A DNA stretch of 8,207 nt from the NCBI GenBank assembly GCA_035272265.1, contig DATEQV010000347.1, positions 1-8,207 on the forward strand. The letters run 5' to 3'. Below the pieces are notes generated by a model. That model saw nothing but the letters and a program-made list of their open reading frames with translations. It made no database searches and was not told the DNA's origin. Made by a program: the position numbers and the translations under genes. The stretch comes from Acidisphaera sp035272265. GTDB taxonomy: Bacteria; Pseudomonadota; Alphaproteobacteria; Acetobacterales; Acetobacteraceae. Below are positions 1 through 6,535 of the stretch, piece by piece. The first letter of the stretch is position 1. The number at the start of each line of letters is the position of its first letter.

Positions 1-993
1 AACGAAGCCGCCGAAGACTCCAAGCACTGTCAGCGAAAGCGGCATCTCGATGCCGACTCCAATAAGCCAGGGCCGGATCAGGTTGTCGACGGTGCTGACG
101 AATATCCCCCAAACAATCATGAAGGTGCCCCATCCGCCGGAACCCTGCGCAAACAGCCACCACGCGGCACCGCCCCAGATCACGATCAGCAACGGGGCAC
201 CGATCTGGCTGATCGCAAGCAGAAACGCGATGAAGCCGAGCATCGCGGCTCCCGGGACCCCTGCCGCCGCCAGGCCCGCGACCAGAAGGACGGTCTGGAT
301 CGCTGCAGTACCGATCACCCCGTAGACGACGCCGCGTATTGCGCCGGCTGCGACGTCGAGTGCCCGTTCGGCGACAGGGCCGCCCAACCTGCGAAGCGCG
401 TCATGCAGGGTCGCCACCAGCCCGTCGCCGTTGGCCCAGAACACCGCCGCAGCGACGAGGGACAGGACCAGTTGCACCAAGCTGTCGGCCAGGGCGCCCG
501 CCGCACCGATCAACCACTGCTCGATATGCGCAGTGTAGGGTTCGGCCAGTGTCCGCACGTCGCCCTCGGCCCTGACGATCTGGTCCCAACGCGCTCCCAG
601 GCGCCGGCCGATCAGCGGCAGCCCTTCGATCCAAGCCGGCTTCTCCGGCGCGGCTGCGAAGAACGTTTCGAAGCGCTGTGTGGCAAGGTTAAGCTGATCG
701 GCGAGGTGGGGCGCGATCACCAGGATGGGCAGCAAGATCGACAGCAAGAACAACAACGCGGCCGTCCGTCCGCGGCCTACCCCCCGGCGGACCAGCAGCT
801 GGCGGAGCCGCCAAGCGGCAACCGCAGTTGCCCCGCCAAACAGAATCGCCGTCGTGAACGGCTGCACGATCTTCAAGACGCCGATGAGCAGACCGGCGAG
901 AAGCAACACAAGGATGCTTCGCTCGATAATCACGACCCGCGTGGGGAAATCAGGGACCAGTTCGGCGGCAGGTTGACTCGCTTCGTCTGTCAT
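1..993 (-). CDS. AI-2E/PerM-family transporter, N-terminal 331 codons (3' end cut by window edge)
   Basis: Integral inner-membrane protein of the AI-2E_transport (PerM/YdiK) family. These proteins are thought to move small molecules or ions; despite the family name, most members have no shown role in AI-2 export. I translated 331 codons with no stop before base 1. After a short polar N-terminus come hydrophobic helices at about residues 26-58, a Gly/Arg turn, a helix at 77-96, a soluble segment at about 97-160, then helices at about 165-187, 225-245, 249-280 and 287-303. The family's C-terminal signature is present: VDNLIRPWLIG at 302-312, then a helix ending in GVFGGF. The start is ATG at 993, with GGAGG (1003-1007) nine bases upstream. 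Codons ending in A or T (ATT, CTT, GGT) are commoner than in the genes to the right. Only about 20-40 residues are probably missing. The family call is firm; the substrate is unknown. Confidence 0.9.
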   Translation of the reverse strand, partial: MTDEASQPAAELVPDFPTRVVIIERSILVLLLAGLLIGVLKIVQPFTTAILFGGATAVAAWRLRQLLVRRGVGRGRTAALLFLLSILLPILVIAPHLADQLNLATQRFETFFAAAPEKPAWIEGLPLIGRRLGARWDQIVRAEGDVRTLAEPYTAHIEQWLIGAAGALADSLVQLVLSLVAAAVFWANGDGLVATLHDALRRLGGPVAERALDVAAGAIRGVVYGVIGTAAIQTVLLVAGLAAAGVPGAAMLGFIAFLLAISQIGAPLLIVIWGGAAWWLFAQGSGGWGTFMIVWGIFVSTVDNLIRPWLIGVGIEMPLSLTVLGVFGGFV

Positions 994-1187
994 TAACGAA
1001 TGCCTCCCAGAACGGCCGGTCGCCGTGCGGACCGAACTCGCTGCCCACGGTCGCATGATCCGTCGCATATTGGCCAAGCGCACGTAGGTTACGGTAGCAA
1101 CGGCCCACTGTAGCCTGCTTTGCGCCTGTGGCCGGGCGGGCTGAGACAGTCCGTGGAGCAGTGAAAACCCTGCACCATCATTTCACA

Positions 1188-1201
1188 TTGACTTGGGTCA
1201 A
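1188..1201. promoter_or_regulatory. FNR/FixK/Dnr-type operator (TTGAC-N4-GTCAA)
   Basis: The 14-base sequence TTGACTTGGGTCAA is a perfect TTGAC/GTCAA inverted repeat with a 4-base spacer. It matches the anaerobox bound by CRP/FNR-superfamily regulators in alphaproteobacteria (TTGAT/C-N4-A/GTCAA). It lies 195 bases upstream of the minus-strand AI-2E start. On the plus strand it is followed at 1221 by a TATTGA element at nearly activator spacing, but no believable plus-strand gene follows. Its target is therefore uncertain: the AI-2E gene, or a gene since lost. Confidence 0.4.
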
Positions 1202-1499
1202 GCGGAAATCATCAACGTCGTATTGACCACCGCAGCCATCGCCGAAGAACCGCAAAGACTAGCGATACACGTTGCGAATGACAGTATTCTGCTGCCTTGC
1301 TGCGCGGGCGGCCGACAGGCGGTCACCGGTGTTGTCCCCGACCGGGCCATCGCCGCGCCCGCACCGCCACGCGCGTTCATTTTTCATTGTAGCGTATGGC
1401 CGGGTCCCAGTCGGCCGCTATCGGCCCGTCCAGCAGCTTCTCCAGCCGCATGGCATAGAGGCTGGGGCAGGAAAACGGCCCTCCTTGGCCGAGCGGAAA

Positions 1500-1740
1500 A
1501 ACCACGGGGAATCTGAAGCTCGGGCGGCCTATCAGGCTTGTCGATCTCATCCGTCGTGCGCACCGACTTCCACCGGCTCGAGGGCGCCGGGTGAAGGCTG
1601 CCATCCCGCCTGATCGACCAGCAGCTCCGCATGCCGCCCGGGCGCGACCTCGGCCGAGATGGTCGCGAGGAGTGGCGGCTTGTTGCCGTTGCTCCCAGCA
1701 GGGCGGCCAGTCCGGATTCGGCCAAGAATTGCCATCCGGC
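1500..1740 (-). pseudogene. Degenerate IS630-family transposase fragment (DDE catalytic region)
   Basis: One minus-strand frame (bases 1592-1669) encodes ISAEVAPGRHAELLVDQAGW, which strongly resembles the second catalytic-Asp block of IS630-type transposases (usual form: hL.EIs..VAPGaHAvLllDqAGWH). The frame then stops at 1547-1549. Another frame carries PPEL followed by a proline at about 1503-1528, about 32 codons beyond the Asp. That fits the PELNPVE block holding the final Glu at D34E/D35E spacing, but the Glu codon itself is not preserved. I see no N-terminal helix-turn-helix part, no convincing terminal inverted repeats and no target duplication. The piece is therefore an inactive remnant with at least one frameshift. 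The first block is persuasive; the second is suggestive. The 3' limit is unclear. Confidence 0.5.
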
Positions 1741-1773
1741 CGCCTGGCCTGAATGTCCGAGCCGGGTCGAAGG

Positions 1774-1832
1774 CGTCTGTTGCCGCTTGCCAACCCTGAT
1801 CAGGCTTCAACAGACGTTGGATTGAACGTCTG
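1774..1832. repeat. Overlapping, mutually exclusive inverted repeats
   Basis: CGTCTGTTG (1774-1782) is the exact reverse complement of CAACAGACG (1808-1816). The same middle segment, read as CAGACGTT (1811-1818), is also the exact reverse complement of AACGTCTG (1825-1832). The 10-base palindrome CCTGATCAGG lies between them at 1795-1804. The middle arm can pair with either partner but not both. The 1811-1832 hairpin (8-bp stem, 6-base loop) lies 51 bases past the GNAT stop. It could act as a weak terminator, but no T-run follows. It may equally be the end of a mobile element. Confidence 0.5.
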
Positions 1833-1850
1833 CGTCACCTCATACAGCGC

Positions 1851-1864
1851 GCCGCCCCGGCGGC
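1851..1864 (-). terminator. GC palindrome after the GNAT gene, possible terminator stem
   Basis: GCCGCC-CC-GGCGGC is a perfect 6-bp inverted repeat 19 bases beyond the GNAT stop codon. It could form a small very stable hairpin at the end of the ettA-GNAT transcript, but no U-tract follows on the minus strand. Its role is a guess from position only. Confidence 0.2.
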
Positions 1865-1882
1865 GGCACGGGGACAACCGCC

Positions 1883-2398
1883 CTACCCCGCCCCGCTCAC
1901 GCTCTCGAACAGCAGCATCTCCCAGCCCTCGCGCTCGAACGTGTCGGCCAGCCGCATGCCGATGCTGCCGATCAACTCGCGCGACGGGAAATTCGTCGCG
2001 CGCGCCACCGCGACGATCCGCCTCAGTCCGGCCTTGGTGTGGCCGTAGCGCAGCGCCGCCGCCGCGGCCTCCGCCGCGATCCCTCGCCCGTGCACATGCG
2101 GCCAGAACGCGAAGCGCAGCCCGATCCCCCGCCCGTCCGGACGCTCGCGCAACGCGACCAGCCCGAGCATCGGACCACCCTCGAGCAGATGCACGACCCA
2201 CGTGCCGTAGCCGTGCGCCCCCCAGTGCCGGATGTCGTCGGCCAGATCGTCGCGCGCCTGCACCGCCGAACGCACGCCGCCCAGCATCACCGCGAACACG
2301 CGCGCGTCGGCCTTCAGCGCCGAAAGCTCCAGCAGGTCGTCGAAGGTCGGCGGCCGAAGCTCAAGCCGGCCCTTGCGGATGATCCAGAACGGATTCAG
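1883..2398 (-). CDS. GNAT-family N-acetyltransferase (RimJ/RimL-like)
   Basis: Cytoplasmic acetyl-CoA-dependent N-acyltransferase; the substrate (protein N-terminus, amino sugar, drug or other amine) cannot be told. Numbered from the proposed start, the N-terminal strand is GRLELRPPTFDDLLEL (10-25), the usual opening of RimJ/RimL-type GNATs. Motif A, the acetyl-CoA pyrophosphate loop, is HGRGIA (103-108) after FAFWPHV. The C-terminal block ATNFPSRELIGSIGMR (134-149) is also typical. Length is 171 residues, normal for the family. Starting at the GTG at 2299 would remove the conserved first strand. The only candidate start that keeps it is CTG at 2398, because the open frame begins right after the ettA stop (2411-2413) and contains no ATG, GTG or TTG in between. 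No clear Shine-Dalgarno sequence is visible. It lies 12 bases after ettA in the same frame, so translational coupling or stop readthrough is possible. Stop TAG at 1883-1885. Confidence 0.85.
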   Translation of the reverse strand: MNPFWIIRKGRLELRPPTFDDLLELSALKADARVFAVMLGGVRSAVQARDDLADDIRHWGAHGYGTWVVHLLEGGPMLGLVALRERPDGRGIGLRFAFWPHVHGRGIAAEAAAAALRYGHTKAGLRRIVAVARATNFPSRELIGSIGMRLADTFEREGWEMLLFESVSGAG

Positions 2399-2410
2399 TG
2401 GCGTGCAGGT

Positions 2411-4090
<1,680 letters not shown>

Positions 4091-4120
4091 ATGCCCCGGT
4101 TCCTAAAGCATGACTGGCCG

Positions 4121-4134
4121 CGGCGGGACCGCCG
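4121..4134 (-). repeat. GC palindrome in the ettA leader
   Basis: CGGCGG-GA-CCGCCG is a perfect 6-bp inverted repeat about 30 bases upstream of the ettA start codon. With the 2-base spacer it would fold with the inner pairs open. It is the nearer of two stem-forming elements in the ettA 5' region and may influence translation or mRNA stability. Confidence 0.3.
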
Positions 4135-4166
4135 GAGCCGTCGGATCATGCGACCTAAGATGTGGA

Positions 4167-4208
4167 ATAGAGCGCGACCGGCCCGTCGCGGAGCCGATCA
4201 CGCTCTAT
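4167..4208 (-). repeat. Long hairpin in the cytochrome b561-ettA intergenic region
   Basis: Arms 4167-4182 and 4193-4208 form a 16-base inverted repeat around a 10-base loop. The outer 8 bp (ATAGAGCG/CGCTCTAT) are perfect. The inner 8 have two non-Watson-Crick positions. On the minus-strand RNA both are G-U wobbles, giving an unbroken 16-pair stem; on the plus-strand RNA they would be C-A mismatches. The structure therefore fits the strand of the neighbouring genes. It lies 77 bases upstream of the ettA ATG and 89 bases past the cytochrome stop. No U-run follows, so it is not a textbook terminator. It could be a 5' leader element, a processing or stabilising stem, or a dispersed palindromic repeat. 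Confidence 0.5.
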
Positions 4209-4236
4209 GTGCGGGGCCGTATTAGGGGGTCGGGCC

Positions 4237-4262
4237 GGGCTGCCGCAACCGTGCGACAGCCC
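4237..4262 (-). terminator. Hairpin downstream of the cytochrome b561 gene
   Basis: GGGCTGCCGCA (4237-4247) pairs with TGCGACAGCCC (4252-4262) over 11 positions with one mismatch and a 4-base loop. It begins 35 bases after the cytochrome stop codon. The stem is stable enough for a terminator, but the following minus-strand sequence is not T-rich, so termination efficiency is uncertain. Confidence 0.3.
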
Positions 4263-4297
4263 GCGGGTGTCAGGCGCCCGGATTACGCGCCAGTCTG

Positions 4298-4891
4298 TTA
4301 CGCCCGCGTCTGGCGCGGCAGCATCCGCTCCAGCGTGCCGTCGCGGCGGATCGCGACGTGCCAGACCACGCCCAGCAGGTGCAGGGCGATGACCAGGTAC
4401 ACGACCCACTGGGTCACCAGGTGCACCGTCATCGCGGCGTGCGCGAACGCCTTGTCCTCCGTCACGACGGGCAACTGGAACAGGCCGAAAAACATCGGCG
4501 CGCGACCGCCGATGTAACCGCTGACCGGCATGACGATCAGGATCGCGTAGAGCAGGACGTGGTTCACGCGCGCCGTCCAGGCCTCCCAGGCGGGAAGCCG
4601 CCCGGCGAGCGCGGGCGGACGCACGAGCGCGCGCCAGAGGATGCGCAGCAGAACGACCGCGAAAATCGTGATGCCGATCGACTTGTGGATCATGAACCAG
4701 ACCGGCCTGGCCGGATCGTCGCGCGGCATCGACACCATCGCCCAGGCGATCGGCAGGGTGGCGAACATCAGCACGGCCGTGATCCAGTGGAACACCATCG
4801 CGCCCTCGCTGTAGCGGCGGAAGGCGCGCTCGGTCGCCGGGTCGATCGGCGCGTCGCAGATCGGCGAGACGGGCGGAGCGGTGTCGGGCAT
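4298..4891 (-). CDS. Cytochrome b561-type di-heme membrane protein (b/b6 domain)
   Basis: Four-helix inner-membrane b-type cytochrome of the bacterial b561/CybB family. Members pass electrons across the membrane, typically oxidising quinol; E. coli CybB oxidises ubiquinol and can make or handle superoxide. The polypeptide has 197 residues. Helix 1 (about 33-54) holds FHWITA with His35. Helix 2 (about 66-90) holds MIHKSIGI with His69. Helix 3 (about 110-128) begins at His111. Helix 4 (about 152-179) holds His157, His171 and His178. The ending HVAIRRDGTLERMLP is the family signature. His35, His69, His157 and His171 are the likeliest heme ligands. The start ATG at 4891 has GGAGG five bases upstream (4897-4901). 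A GTG at 4924 would extend it by 11 residues but lies inside a likely -10 element. The electron donor and acceptor are not deducible. Confidence 0.92.
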   Translation of the reverse strand: MPDTAPPVSPICDAPIDPATERAFRRYSEGAMVFHWITAVLMFATLPIAWAMVSMPRDDPARPVWFMIHKSIGITIFAVVLLRILWRALVRPPALAGRLPAWEAWTARVNHVLLYAILIVMPVSGYIGGRAPMFFGLFQLPVVTEDKAFAHAAMTVHLVTQWVVYLVIALHLLGVVWHVAIRRDGTLERMLPRQTRA

Positions 4892-4920
4892 GCGACCCTC
4901 CGGCTGTTCGGACGCCACCG

Positions 4921-4949
4921 GCACAACGTCCGCGACGGCCGCAAGTCAA
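4921..4949 (-). promoter_or_regulatory. Candidate sigma-70-type promoter for the cytochrome b561 gene
   Basis: On the minus strand, TTGACT (4949-4944) is followed after exactly 17 bases by TTGTGC (4926-4921). The -35 is good and the -10 is weak, as is common in GC-rich alphaproteobacteria. Transcription would start near 4913, leaving a short leader of about 20 bases that includes the GGAGG of the ATG at 4891. Confidence 0.4.
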
Positions 4950-4970
4950 GGCGGCGGGGCATGACAAGGC

Positions 4971-4998
4971 GTTGACTGCGCCCCGGTTGACTGCGCCC
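4971..4998. repeat. 13-bp direct repeat duplicating the tRNA 3' end
   Basis: GTTGACTGCGCCC occurs at 4971-4983 and again at 4986-4998, a 15-base period with one difference in the full unit. The second copy contains the last seven bases of the tRNA gene (4992-4998) plus six flanking bases. Such duplication may be replication slippage or the footprint of an element that once used the tRNA 3' end as its attachment site. Confidence 0.6.
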
Positions 4999-5065
4999 GG
5001 AGGGACTCGAACCCCCAACCAGACCGTTATGAGCGGTCCGCTCTAACCAGTTGAGCTACAGGCGC
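4992..5065 (-). tRNA. tRNA with CAU anticodon, probably tRNA-Ile2 (lysidine-modified)
   Basis: The minus strand folds into a full cloverleaf of 74 bases. Acceptor GCGCCTG pairs with CGGGCGC, with discriminator A. The D stem is GCTC/GAGC. The anticodon stem is GACCG/CGGTC around the loop CTCATAA (anticodon CAT). The variable loop has five bases, and the T arm is GGGGG-TTCGAGT-CCCTC. No CCA is encoded, so the tail must be added by nucleotidyltransferase. CAU anticodons belong to initiator Met, elongator Met or Ile2. The first base pair G1-C72 argues against an initiator. C4-G69 and C5-G68 are the acceptor pairs known to favour TilS recognition in E. coli, so I prefer Ile2, which reads AUA after lysidine modification. 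Elongator Met is the alternative. It lies between fetB and the cytochrome gene on the same strand. Confidence 0.93.
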
Positions 5066-5092
5066 CTATCCGCCGCTTGTCGCCCGCACCCT

Positions 5093-5110
5093 GCCGCCGC
5101 GCAAGGCGGC
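5093..5110 (-). terminator. Hairpin right after fetB
   Basis: GCCGCC (5093-5098) and GGCGGC (5105-5110) form a perfect 6-bp stem with a 6-base loop, three bases beyond the fetB stop codon and 27 bases before the tRNA. It may end or attenuate the peptidase-fetA-fetB message or mark a processing point ahead of the tRNA. No T-run follows. Confidence 0.3.
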
Positions 5111-5113
5111 CGA

Positions 5114-5920
5114 TCACGTTCGGCGGCGCTCGCGCAGGCGATCGAGGCGCAAACGCTCGCGCCCGTCCGTCAGCCGGCGGCCGGCGACCACGACCGTCAC
5201 CACCGCCGCCAGGGCGGAGGCGCCGGTCAGCAGGAACATCAGCAGGATCTGATATTTCGCCGCCTCCAGCGGGTCCATCCCGGCGATGATCTGGCCGGTC
5301 ATGATGCCCGGCAGCGTGATGATCCCGGCCGCCGACATCTGGTTGATCGCCGGCAGCATCGCGCGGCGCAGGCTGTCGGCCCGCAACGCCCGCGTCGCCA
5401 ATCGGAACGGGTCGCCCAGCGCCAGCCGCGCCTCGATCGCCGCCCGCTGCTGCGCGACGCCGCCGAGGATGCCGTCCAGCGCGATCGACGCGCCATTCAG
5501 CACGTTGCCCAGGATGATGCCGGTCAGCGGGACGGCGTAGTGCGGGTCGTACCACGGCGTCGGGCGGATCGCGGTGGTCAGCGCCAGGATCGACGTCAGC
5601 GCGGTCGCCGAGGCGACCGCGGCGCCGCCGACGATCAGGTTGCCGCCGCGCGCAAAGCGCCAGGCCGGCCGCGCCGCCACCTCGCGCGCCGCGATCGCGG
5701 TCATCACCAGCACGACCAGCAGCGTCAGCGCCGGGTCGGCCCGGGCGAACACCAGCCGCAGCACGAAGCCGACCAGCAGCAGCTGCACCACCATCCGCGC
5801 CGTCGCGACCGCGAGCCGCCAGTGCAGGTCCAGGTGCAGCGCGATCGACAGCGCCCCGTCGAGCACGATCAGGCTCGCCGCCGTCAGCAGGTCGGGCGCG
5901 GTCAGCAGGATCGGGTTCAT
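5114..5920 (-). CDS. fetB: Iron-export-type ABC transporter permease FetB (UPF0014 family)
   Basis: Membrane subunit of the FetAB exporter, which in E. coli lowers intracellular iron and raises resistance to oxidative stress. Length is 268 residues against 259 in E. coli. Hydrophobic segments lie at about 8-30, 36-58, 62-80, 96-117, 128-150, 191-212 and 223-246. Family motifs seen: ARMVVQLLLVGFVLR (41-55), GIILGNVLNGASIAL (134-148), EARLALG (163-169) and the long conserved stretch from LPAINQ to the YQI at 223-225, including ITLPGIMTGQIIAGMDP. The arginine-rich tail ends at TGA 5114-5116. The start is ATG at 5920, which overlaps the fetA stop as ATGA, so translation is coupled. The frame stays open upstream through fetA, but that extension does not belong to the protein. 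The transported metal is inferred from the family only. Confidence 0.93.
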   Translation of the reverse strand: MNPILLTAPDLLTAASLIVLDGALSIALHLDLHWRLAVATARMVVQLLLVGFVLRLVFARADPALTLLVVLVMTAIAAREVAARPAWRFARGGNLIVGGAAVASATALTSILALTTAIRPTPWYDPHYAVPLTGIILGNVLNGASIALDGILGGVAQQRAAIEARLALGDPFRLATRALRADSLRRAMLPAINQMSAAGIITLPGIMTGQIIAGMDPLEAAKYQILLMFLLTGASALAAVVTVVVAGRRLTDGRERLRLDRLRERRRT

Positions 5921-6516
5921 ACGGCGAACCGCCGGTCCTGCATCCGCCGCCGCACGTCGCCCAGCTGCGCCGCGAGGTCCTCGTCGTGCGTCACCAGCAC
6001 CACGATCAGCCCGTCGCGCTTGCGCTGCGCCAGGAACGCCGCCGCCCGCACGACCGACGCCCGATCCAGCGCGCCCGTCGGCTCGTCCAGCAGCAGCGCC
6101 TCGGGACCCCGGACCAACGCGCGGACCAGCGCCAGCCGCTGCCGCTCGCCGGTCGACAGCCGCGACACCTCGCCCGACAGGTGCGCCTCGGTCAGCCCCA
6201 GCGTCTCGGCGAGCGCCACGGCCGCCTCGGCGTCCTGCCGCCGGAAATGCGCCTCCACGCGCGGGTCCCACCAGCCCGGCTCCGCCGCGACGTACACCGC
6301 CCGCCGCCGCCAGTCCGGCGCCGGCACCGATCCCCGCGCAACGTCGCCCAGCGCCACCTCGCCCTCGTTCGGATCGAGGTCGGCGATCATGCGCAGGAAC
6401 AGGCTCTTGCCCGAGCCCGACGGCCCGGTGACGGCGGCGCACTCGCCCGCGTTCACCTCGAGCTCGAACGGCCCCGCCAGCGCGCTCCGCAGCCCGTGGA
6501 TGCGAAGCCCCGTCAC
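5917..6516 (-). CDS. fetA: ABC transporter ATP-binding protein FetA, with an altered Q-loop
   Basis: Cytoplasmic ATPase partner of FetB; it powers metal export. The product has 199 residues, shorter than E. coli FetA (225). Walker A GPSGSGKS at 31-38, signature LSTGERQRL at 120-128 (T replaces the first G of the pair), Walker B ALLLDEP at 140-146, D-loop GALD at 148-151 and switch His177 in VTHDED. Where E. coli FetA has YCAQTP this protein has YVAAEP (75-80), so the Q-loop glutamine that normally contacts Mg and the permease is absent; Glu79 is adjacent. The start is GTG at 6516, with GAGG (6525-6528) eight bases upstream overlapping the peptidase stop. Starting at 6564 would add 16 residues overlapping the peptidase and no conserved sequence. 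The start lies within a run of G tracts able to form a G-quadruplex. Confidence 0.88.
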   Translation of the reverse strand: MTGLRIHGLRSALAGPFELEVNAGECAAVTGPSGSGKSLFLRMIADLDPNEGEVALGDVARGSVPAPDWRRRAVYVAAEPGWWDPRVEAHFRRQDAEAAVALAETLGLTEAHLSGEVSRLSTGERQRLALVRALVRGPEALLLDEPTGALDRASVVRAAAFLAQRKRDGLIVVLVTHDEDLAAQLGDVRRRMQDRRFAV

Positions 6517-6535
6517 CCCCCCGTCCTCACCCCCC
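6508..6535 (-). promoter_or_regulatory. Potential G-quadruplex over the fetA ribosome binding site and start
   Basis: On the minus (coding) strand the junction reads as G tracts of 6, 7 and 4 separated by TGAGGAC and TGAC. The 7-G tract can supply two GGG runs with a one-base loop. That meets the usual G3+N1-7 pattern with loops of 7, 1 and 4. The element covers the peptidase stop, the fetA Shine-Dalgarno GAGG and the GTG start. Folding in mRNA would hide the fetA start. The homopolymeric G tracts are also slippage-prone. Formation is predicted, not shown. Confidence 0.4.

Larger units (their letters stand above)
994..1882. other. Gene-poor decayed interval between the AI-2E gene and the GNAT gene
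   Basis: About 890 bases without a convincing intact gene on either strand. The open frames here lack family resemblance, have no good ribosome binding site and are interrupted. What can be supported inside it is a degenerate IS630-type transposase piece (about 1500-1740, minus), an FNR/FixK-like inverted repeat (1188-1201), a set of overlapping inverted repeats (1774-1832) and a GC palindrome (1851-1864). The stretch 1202-1500 shows nothing I recognise. Base composition is more mixed than in the genes to the right. The likely reading is a scar of past insertion and deletion. Confidence 0.6.

Noticed and set aside
1..993. Quorum-sensing role for the AI-2E-family protein
   Set aside because: The name is historical; most family members have no demonstrated AI-2 transport, and nothing else here concerns quorum sensing.
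403..996. Plus-strand open frame opposite the AI-2E gene
   Set aside because: Antisense to a membrane protein with a clear family signature; its translation is Gln/Arg/Asp-rich without domains.
1193..1613. Plus-strand open frames after the FNR-like site
   Set aside because: No ribosome binding site and no recognisable sequence. The TTG-initiated frame begins inside the operator, and the other is antisense to the transposase relic.
4892..4924. Longer cytochrome b561 start at GTG 4924
   Set aside because: No Shine-Dalgarno sequence, and it falls within the -10 element of the likely promoter. ATG 4891 has GGAGG at five bases.
5114..6442. A single long FetB-type protein extending upstream through fetA
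   Set aside because: Conserved FetB sequence begins at the ATG at 5920, which overlaps the fetA stop. The upstream extension is fetA read out of frame.
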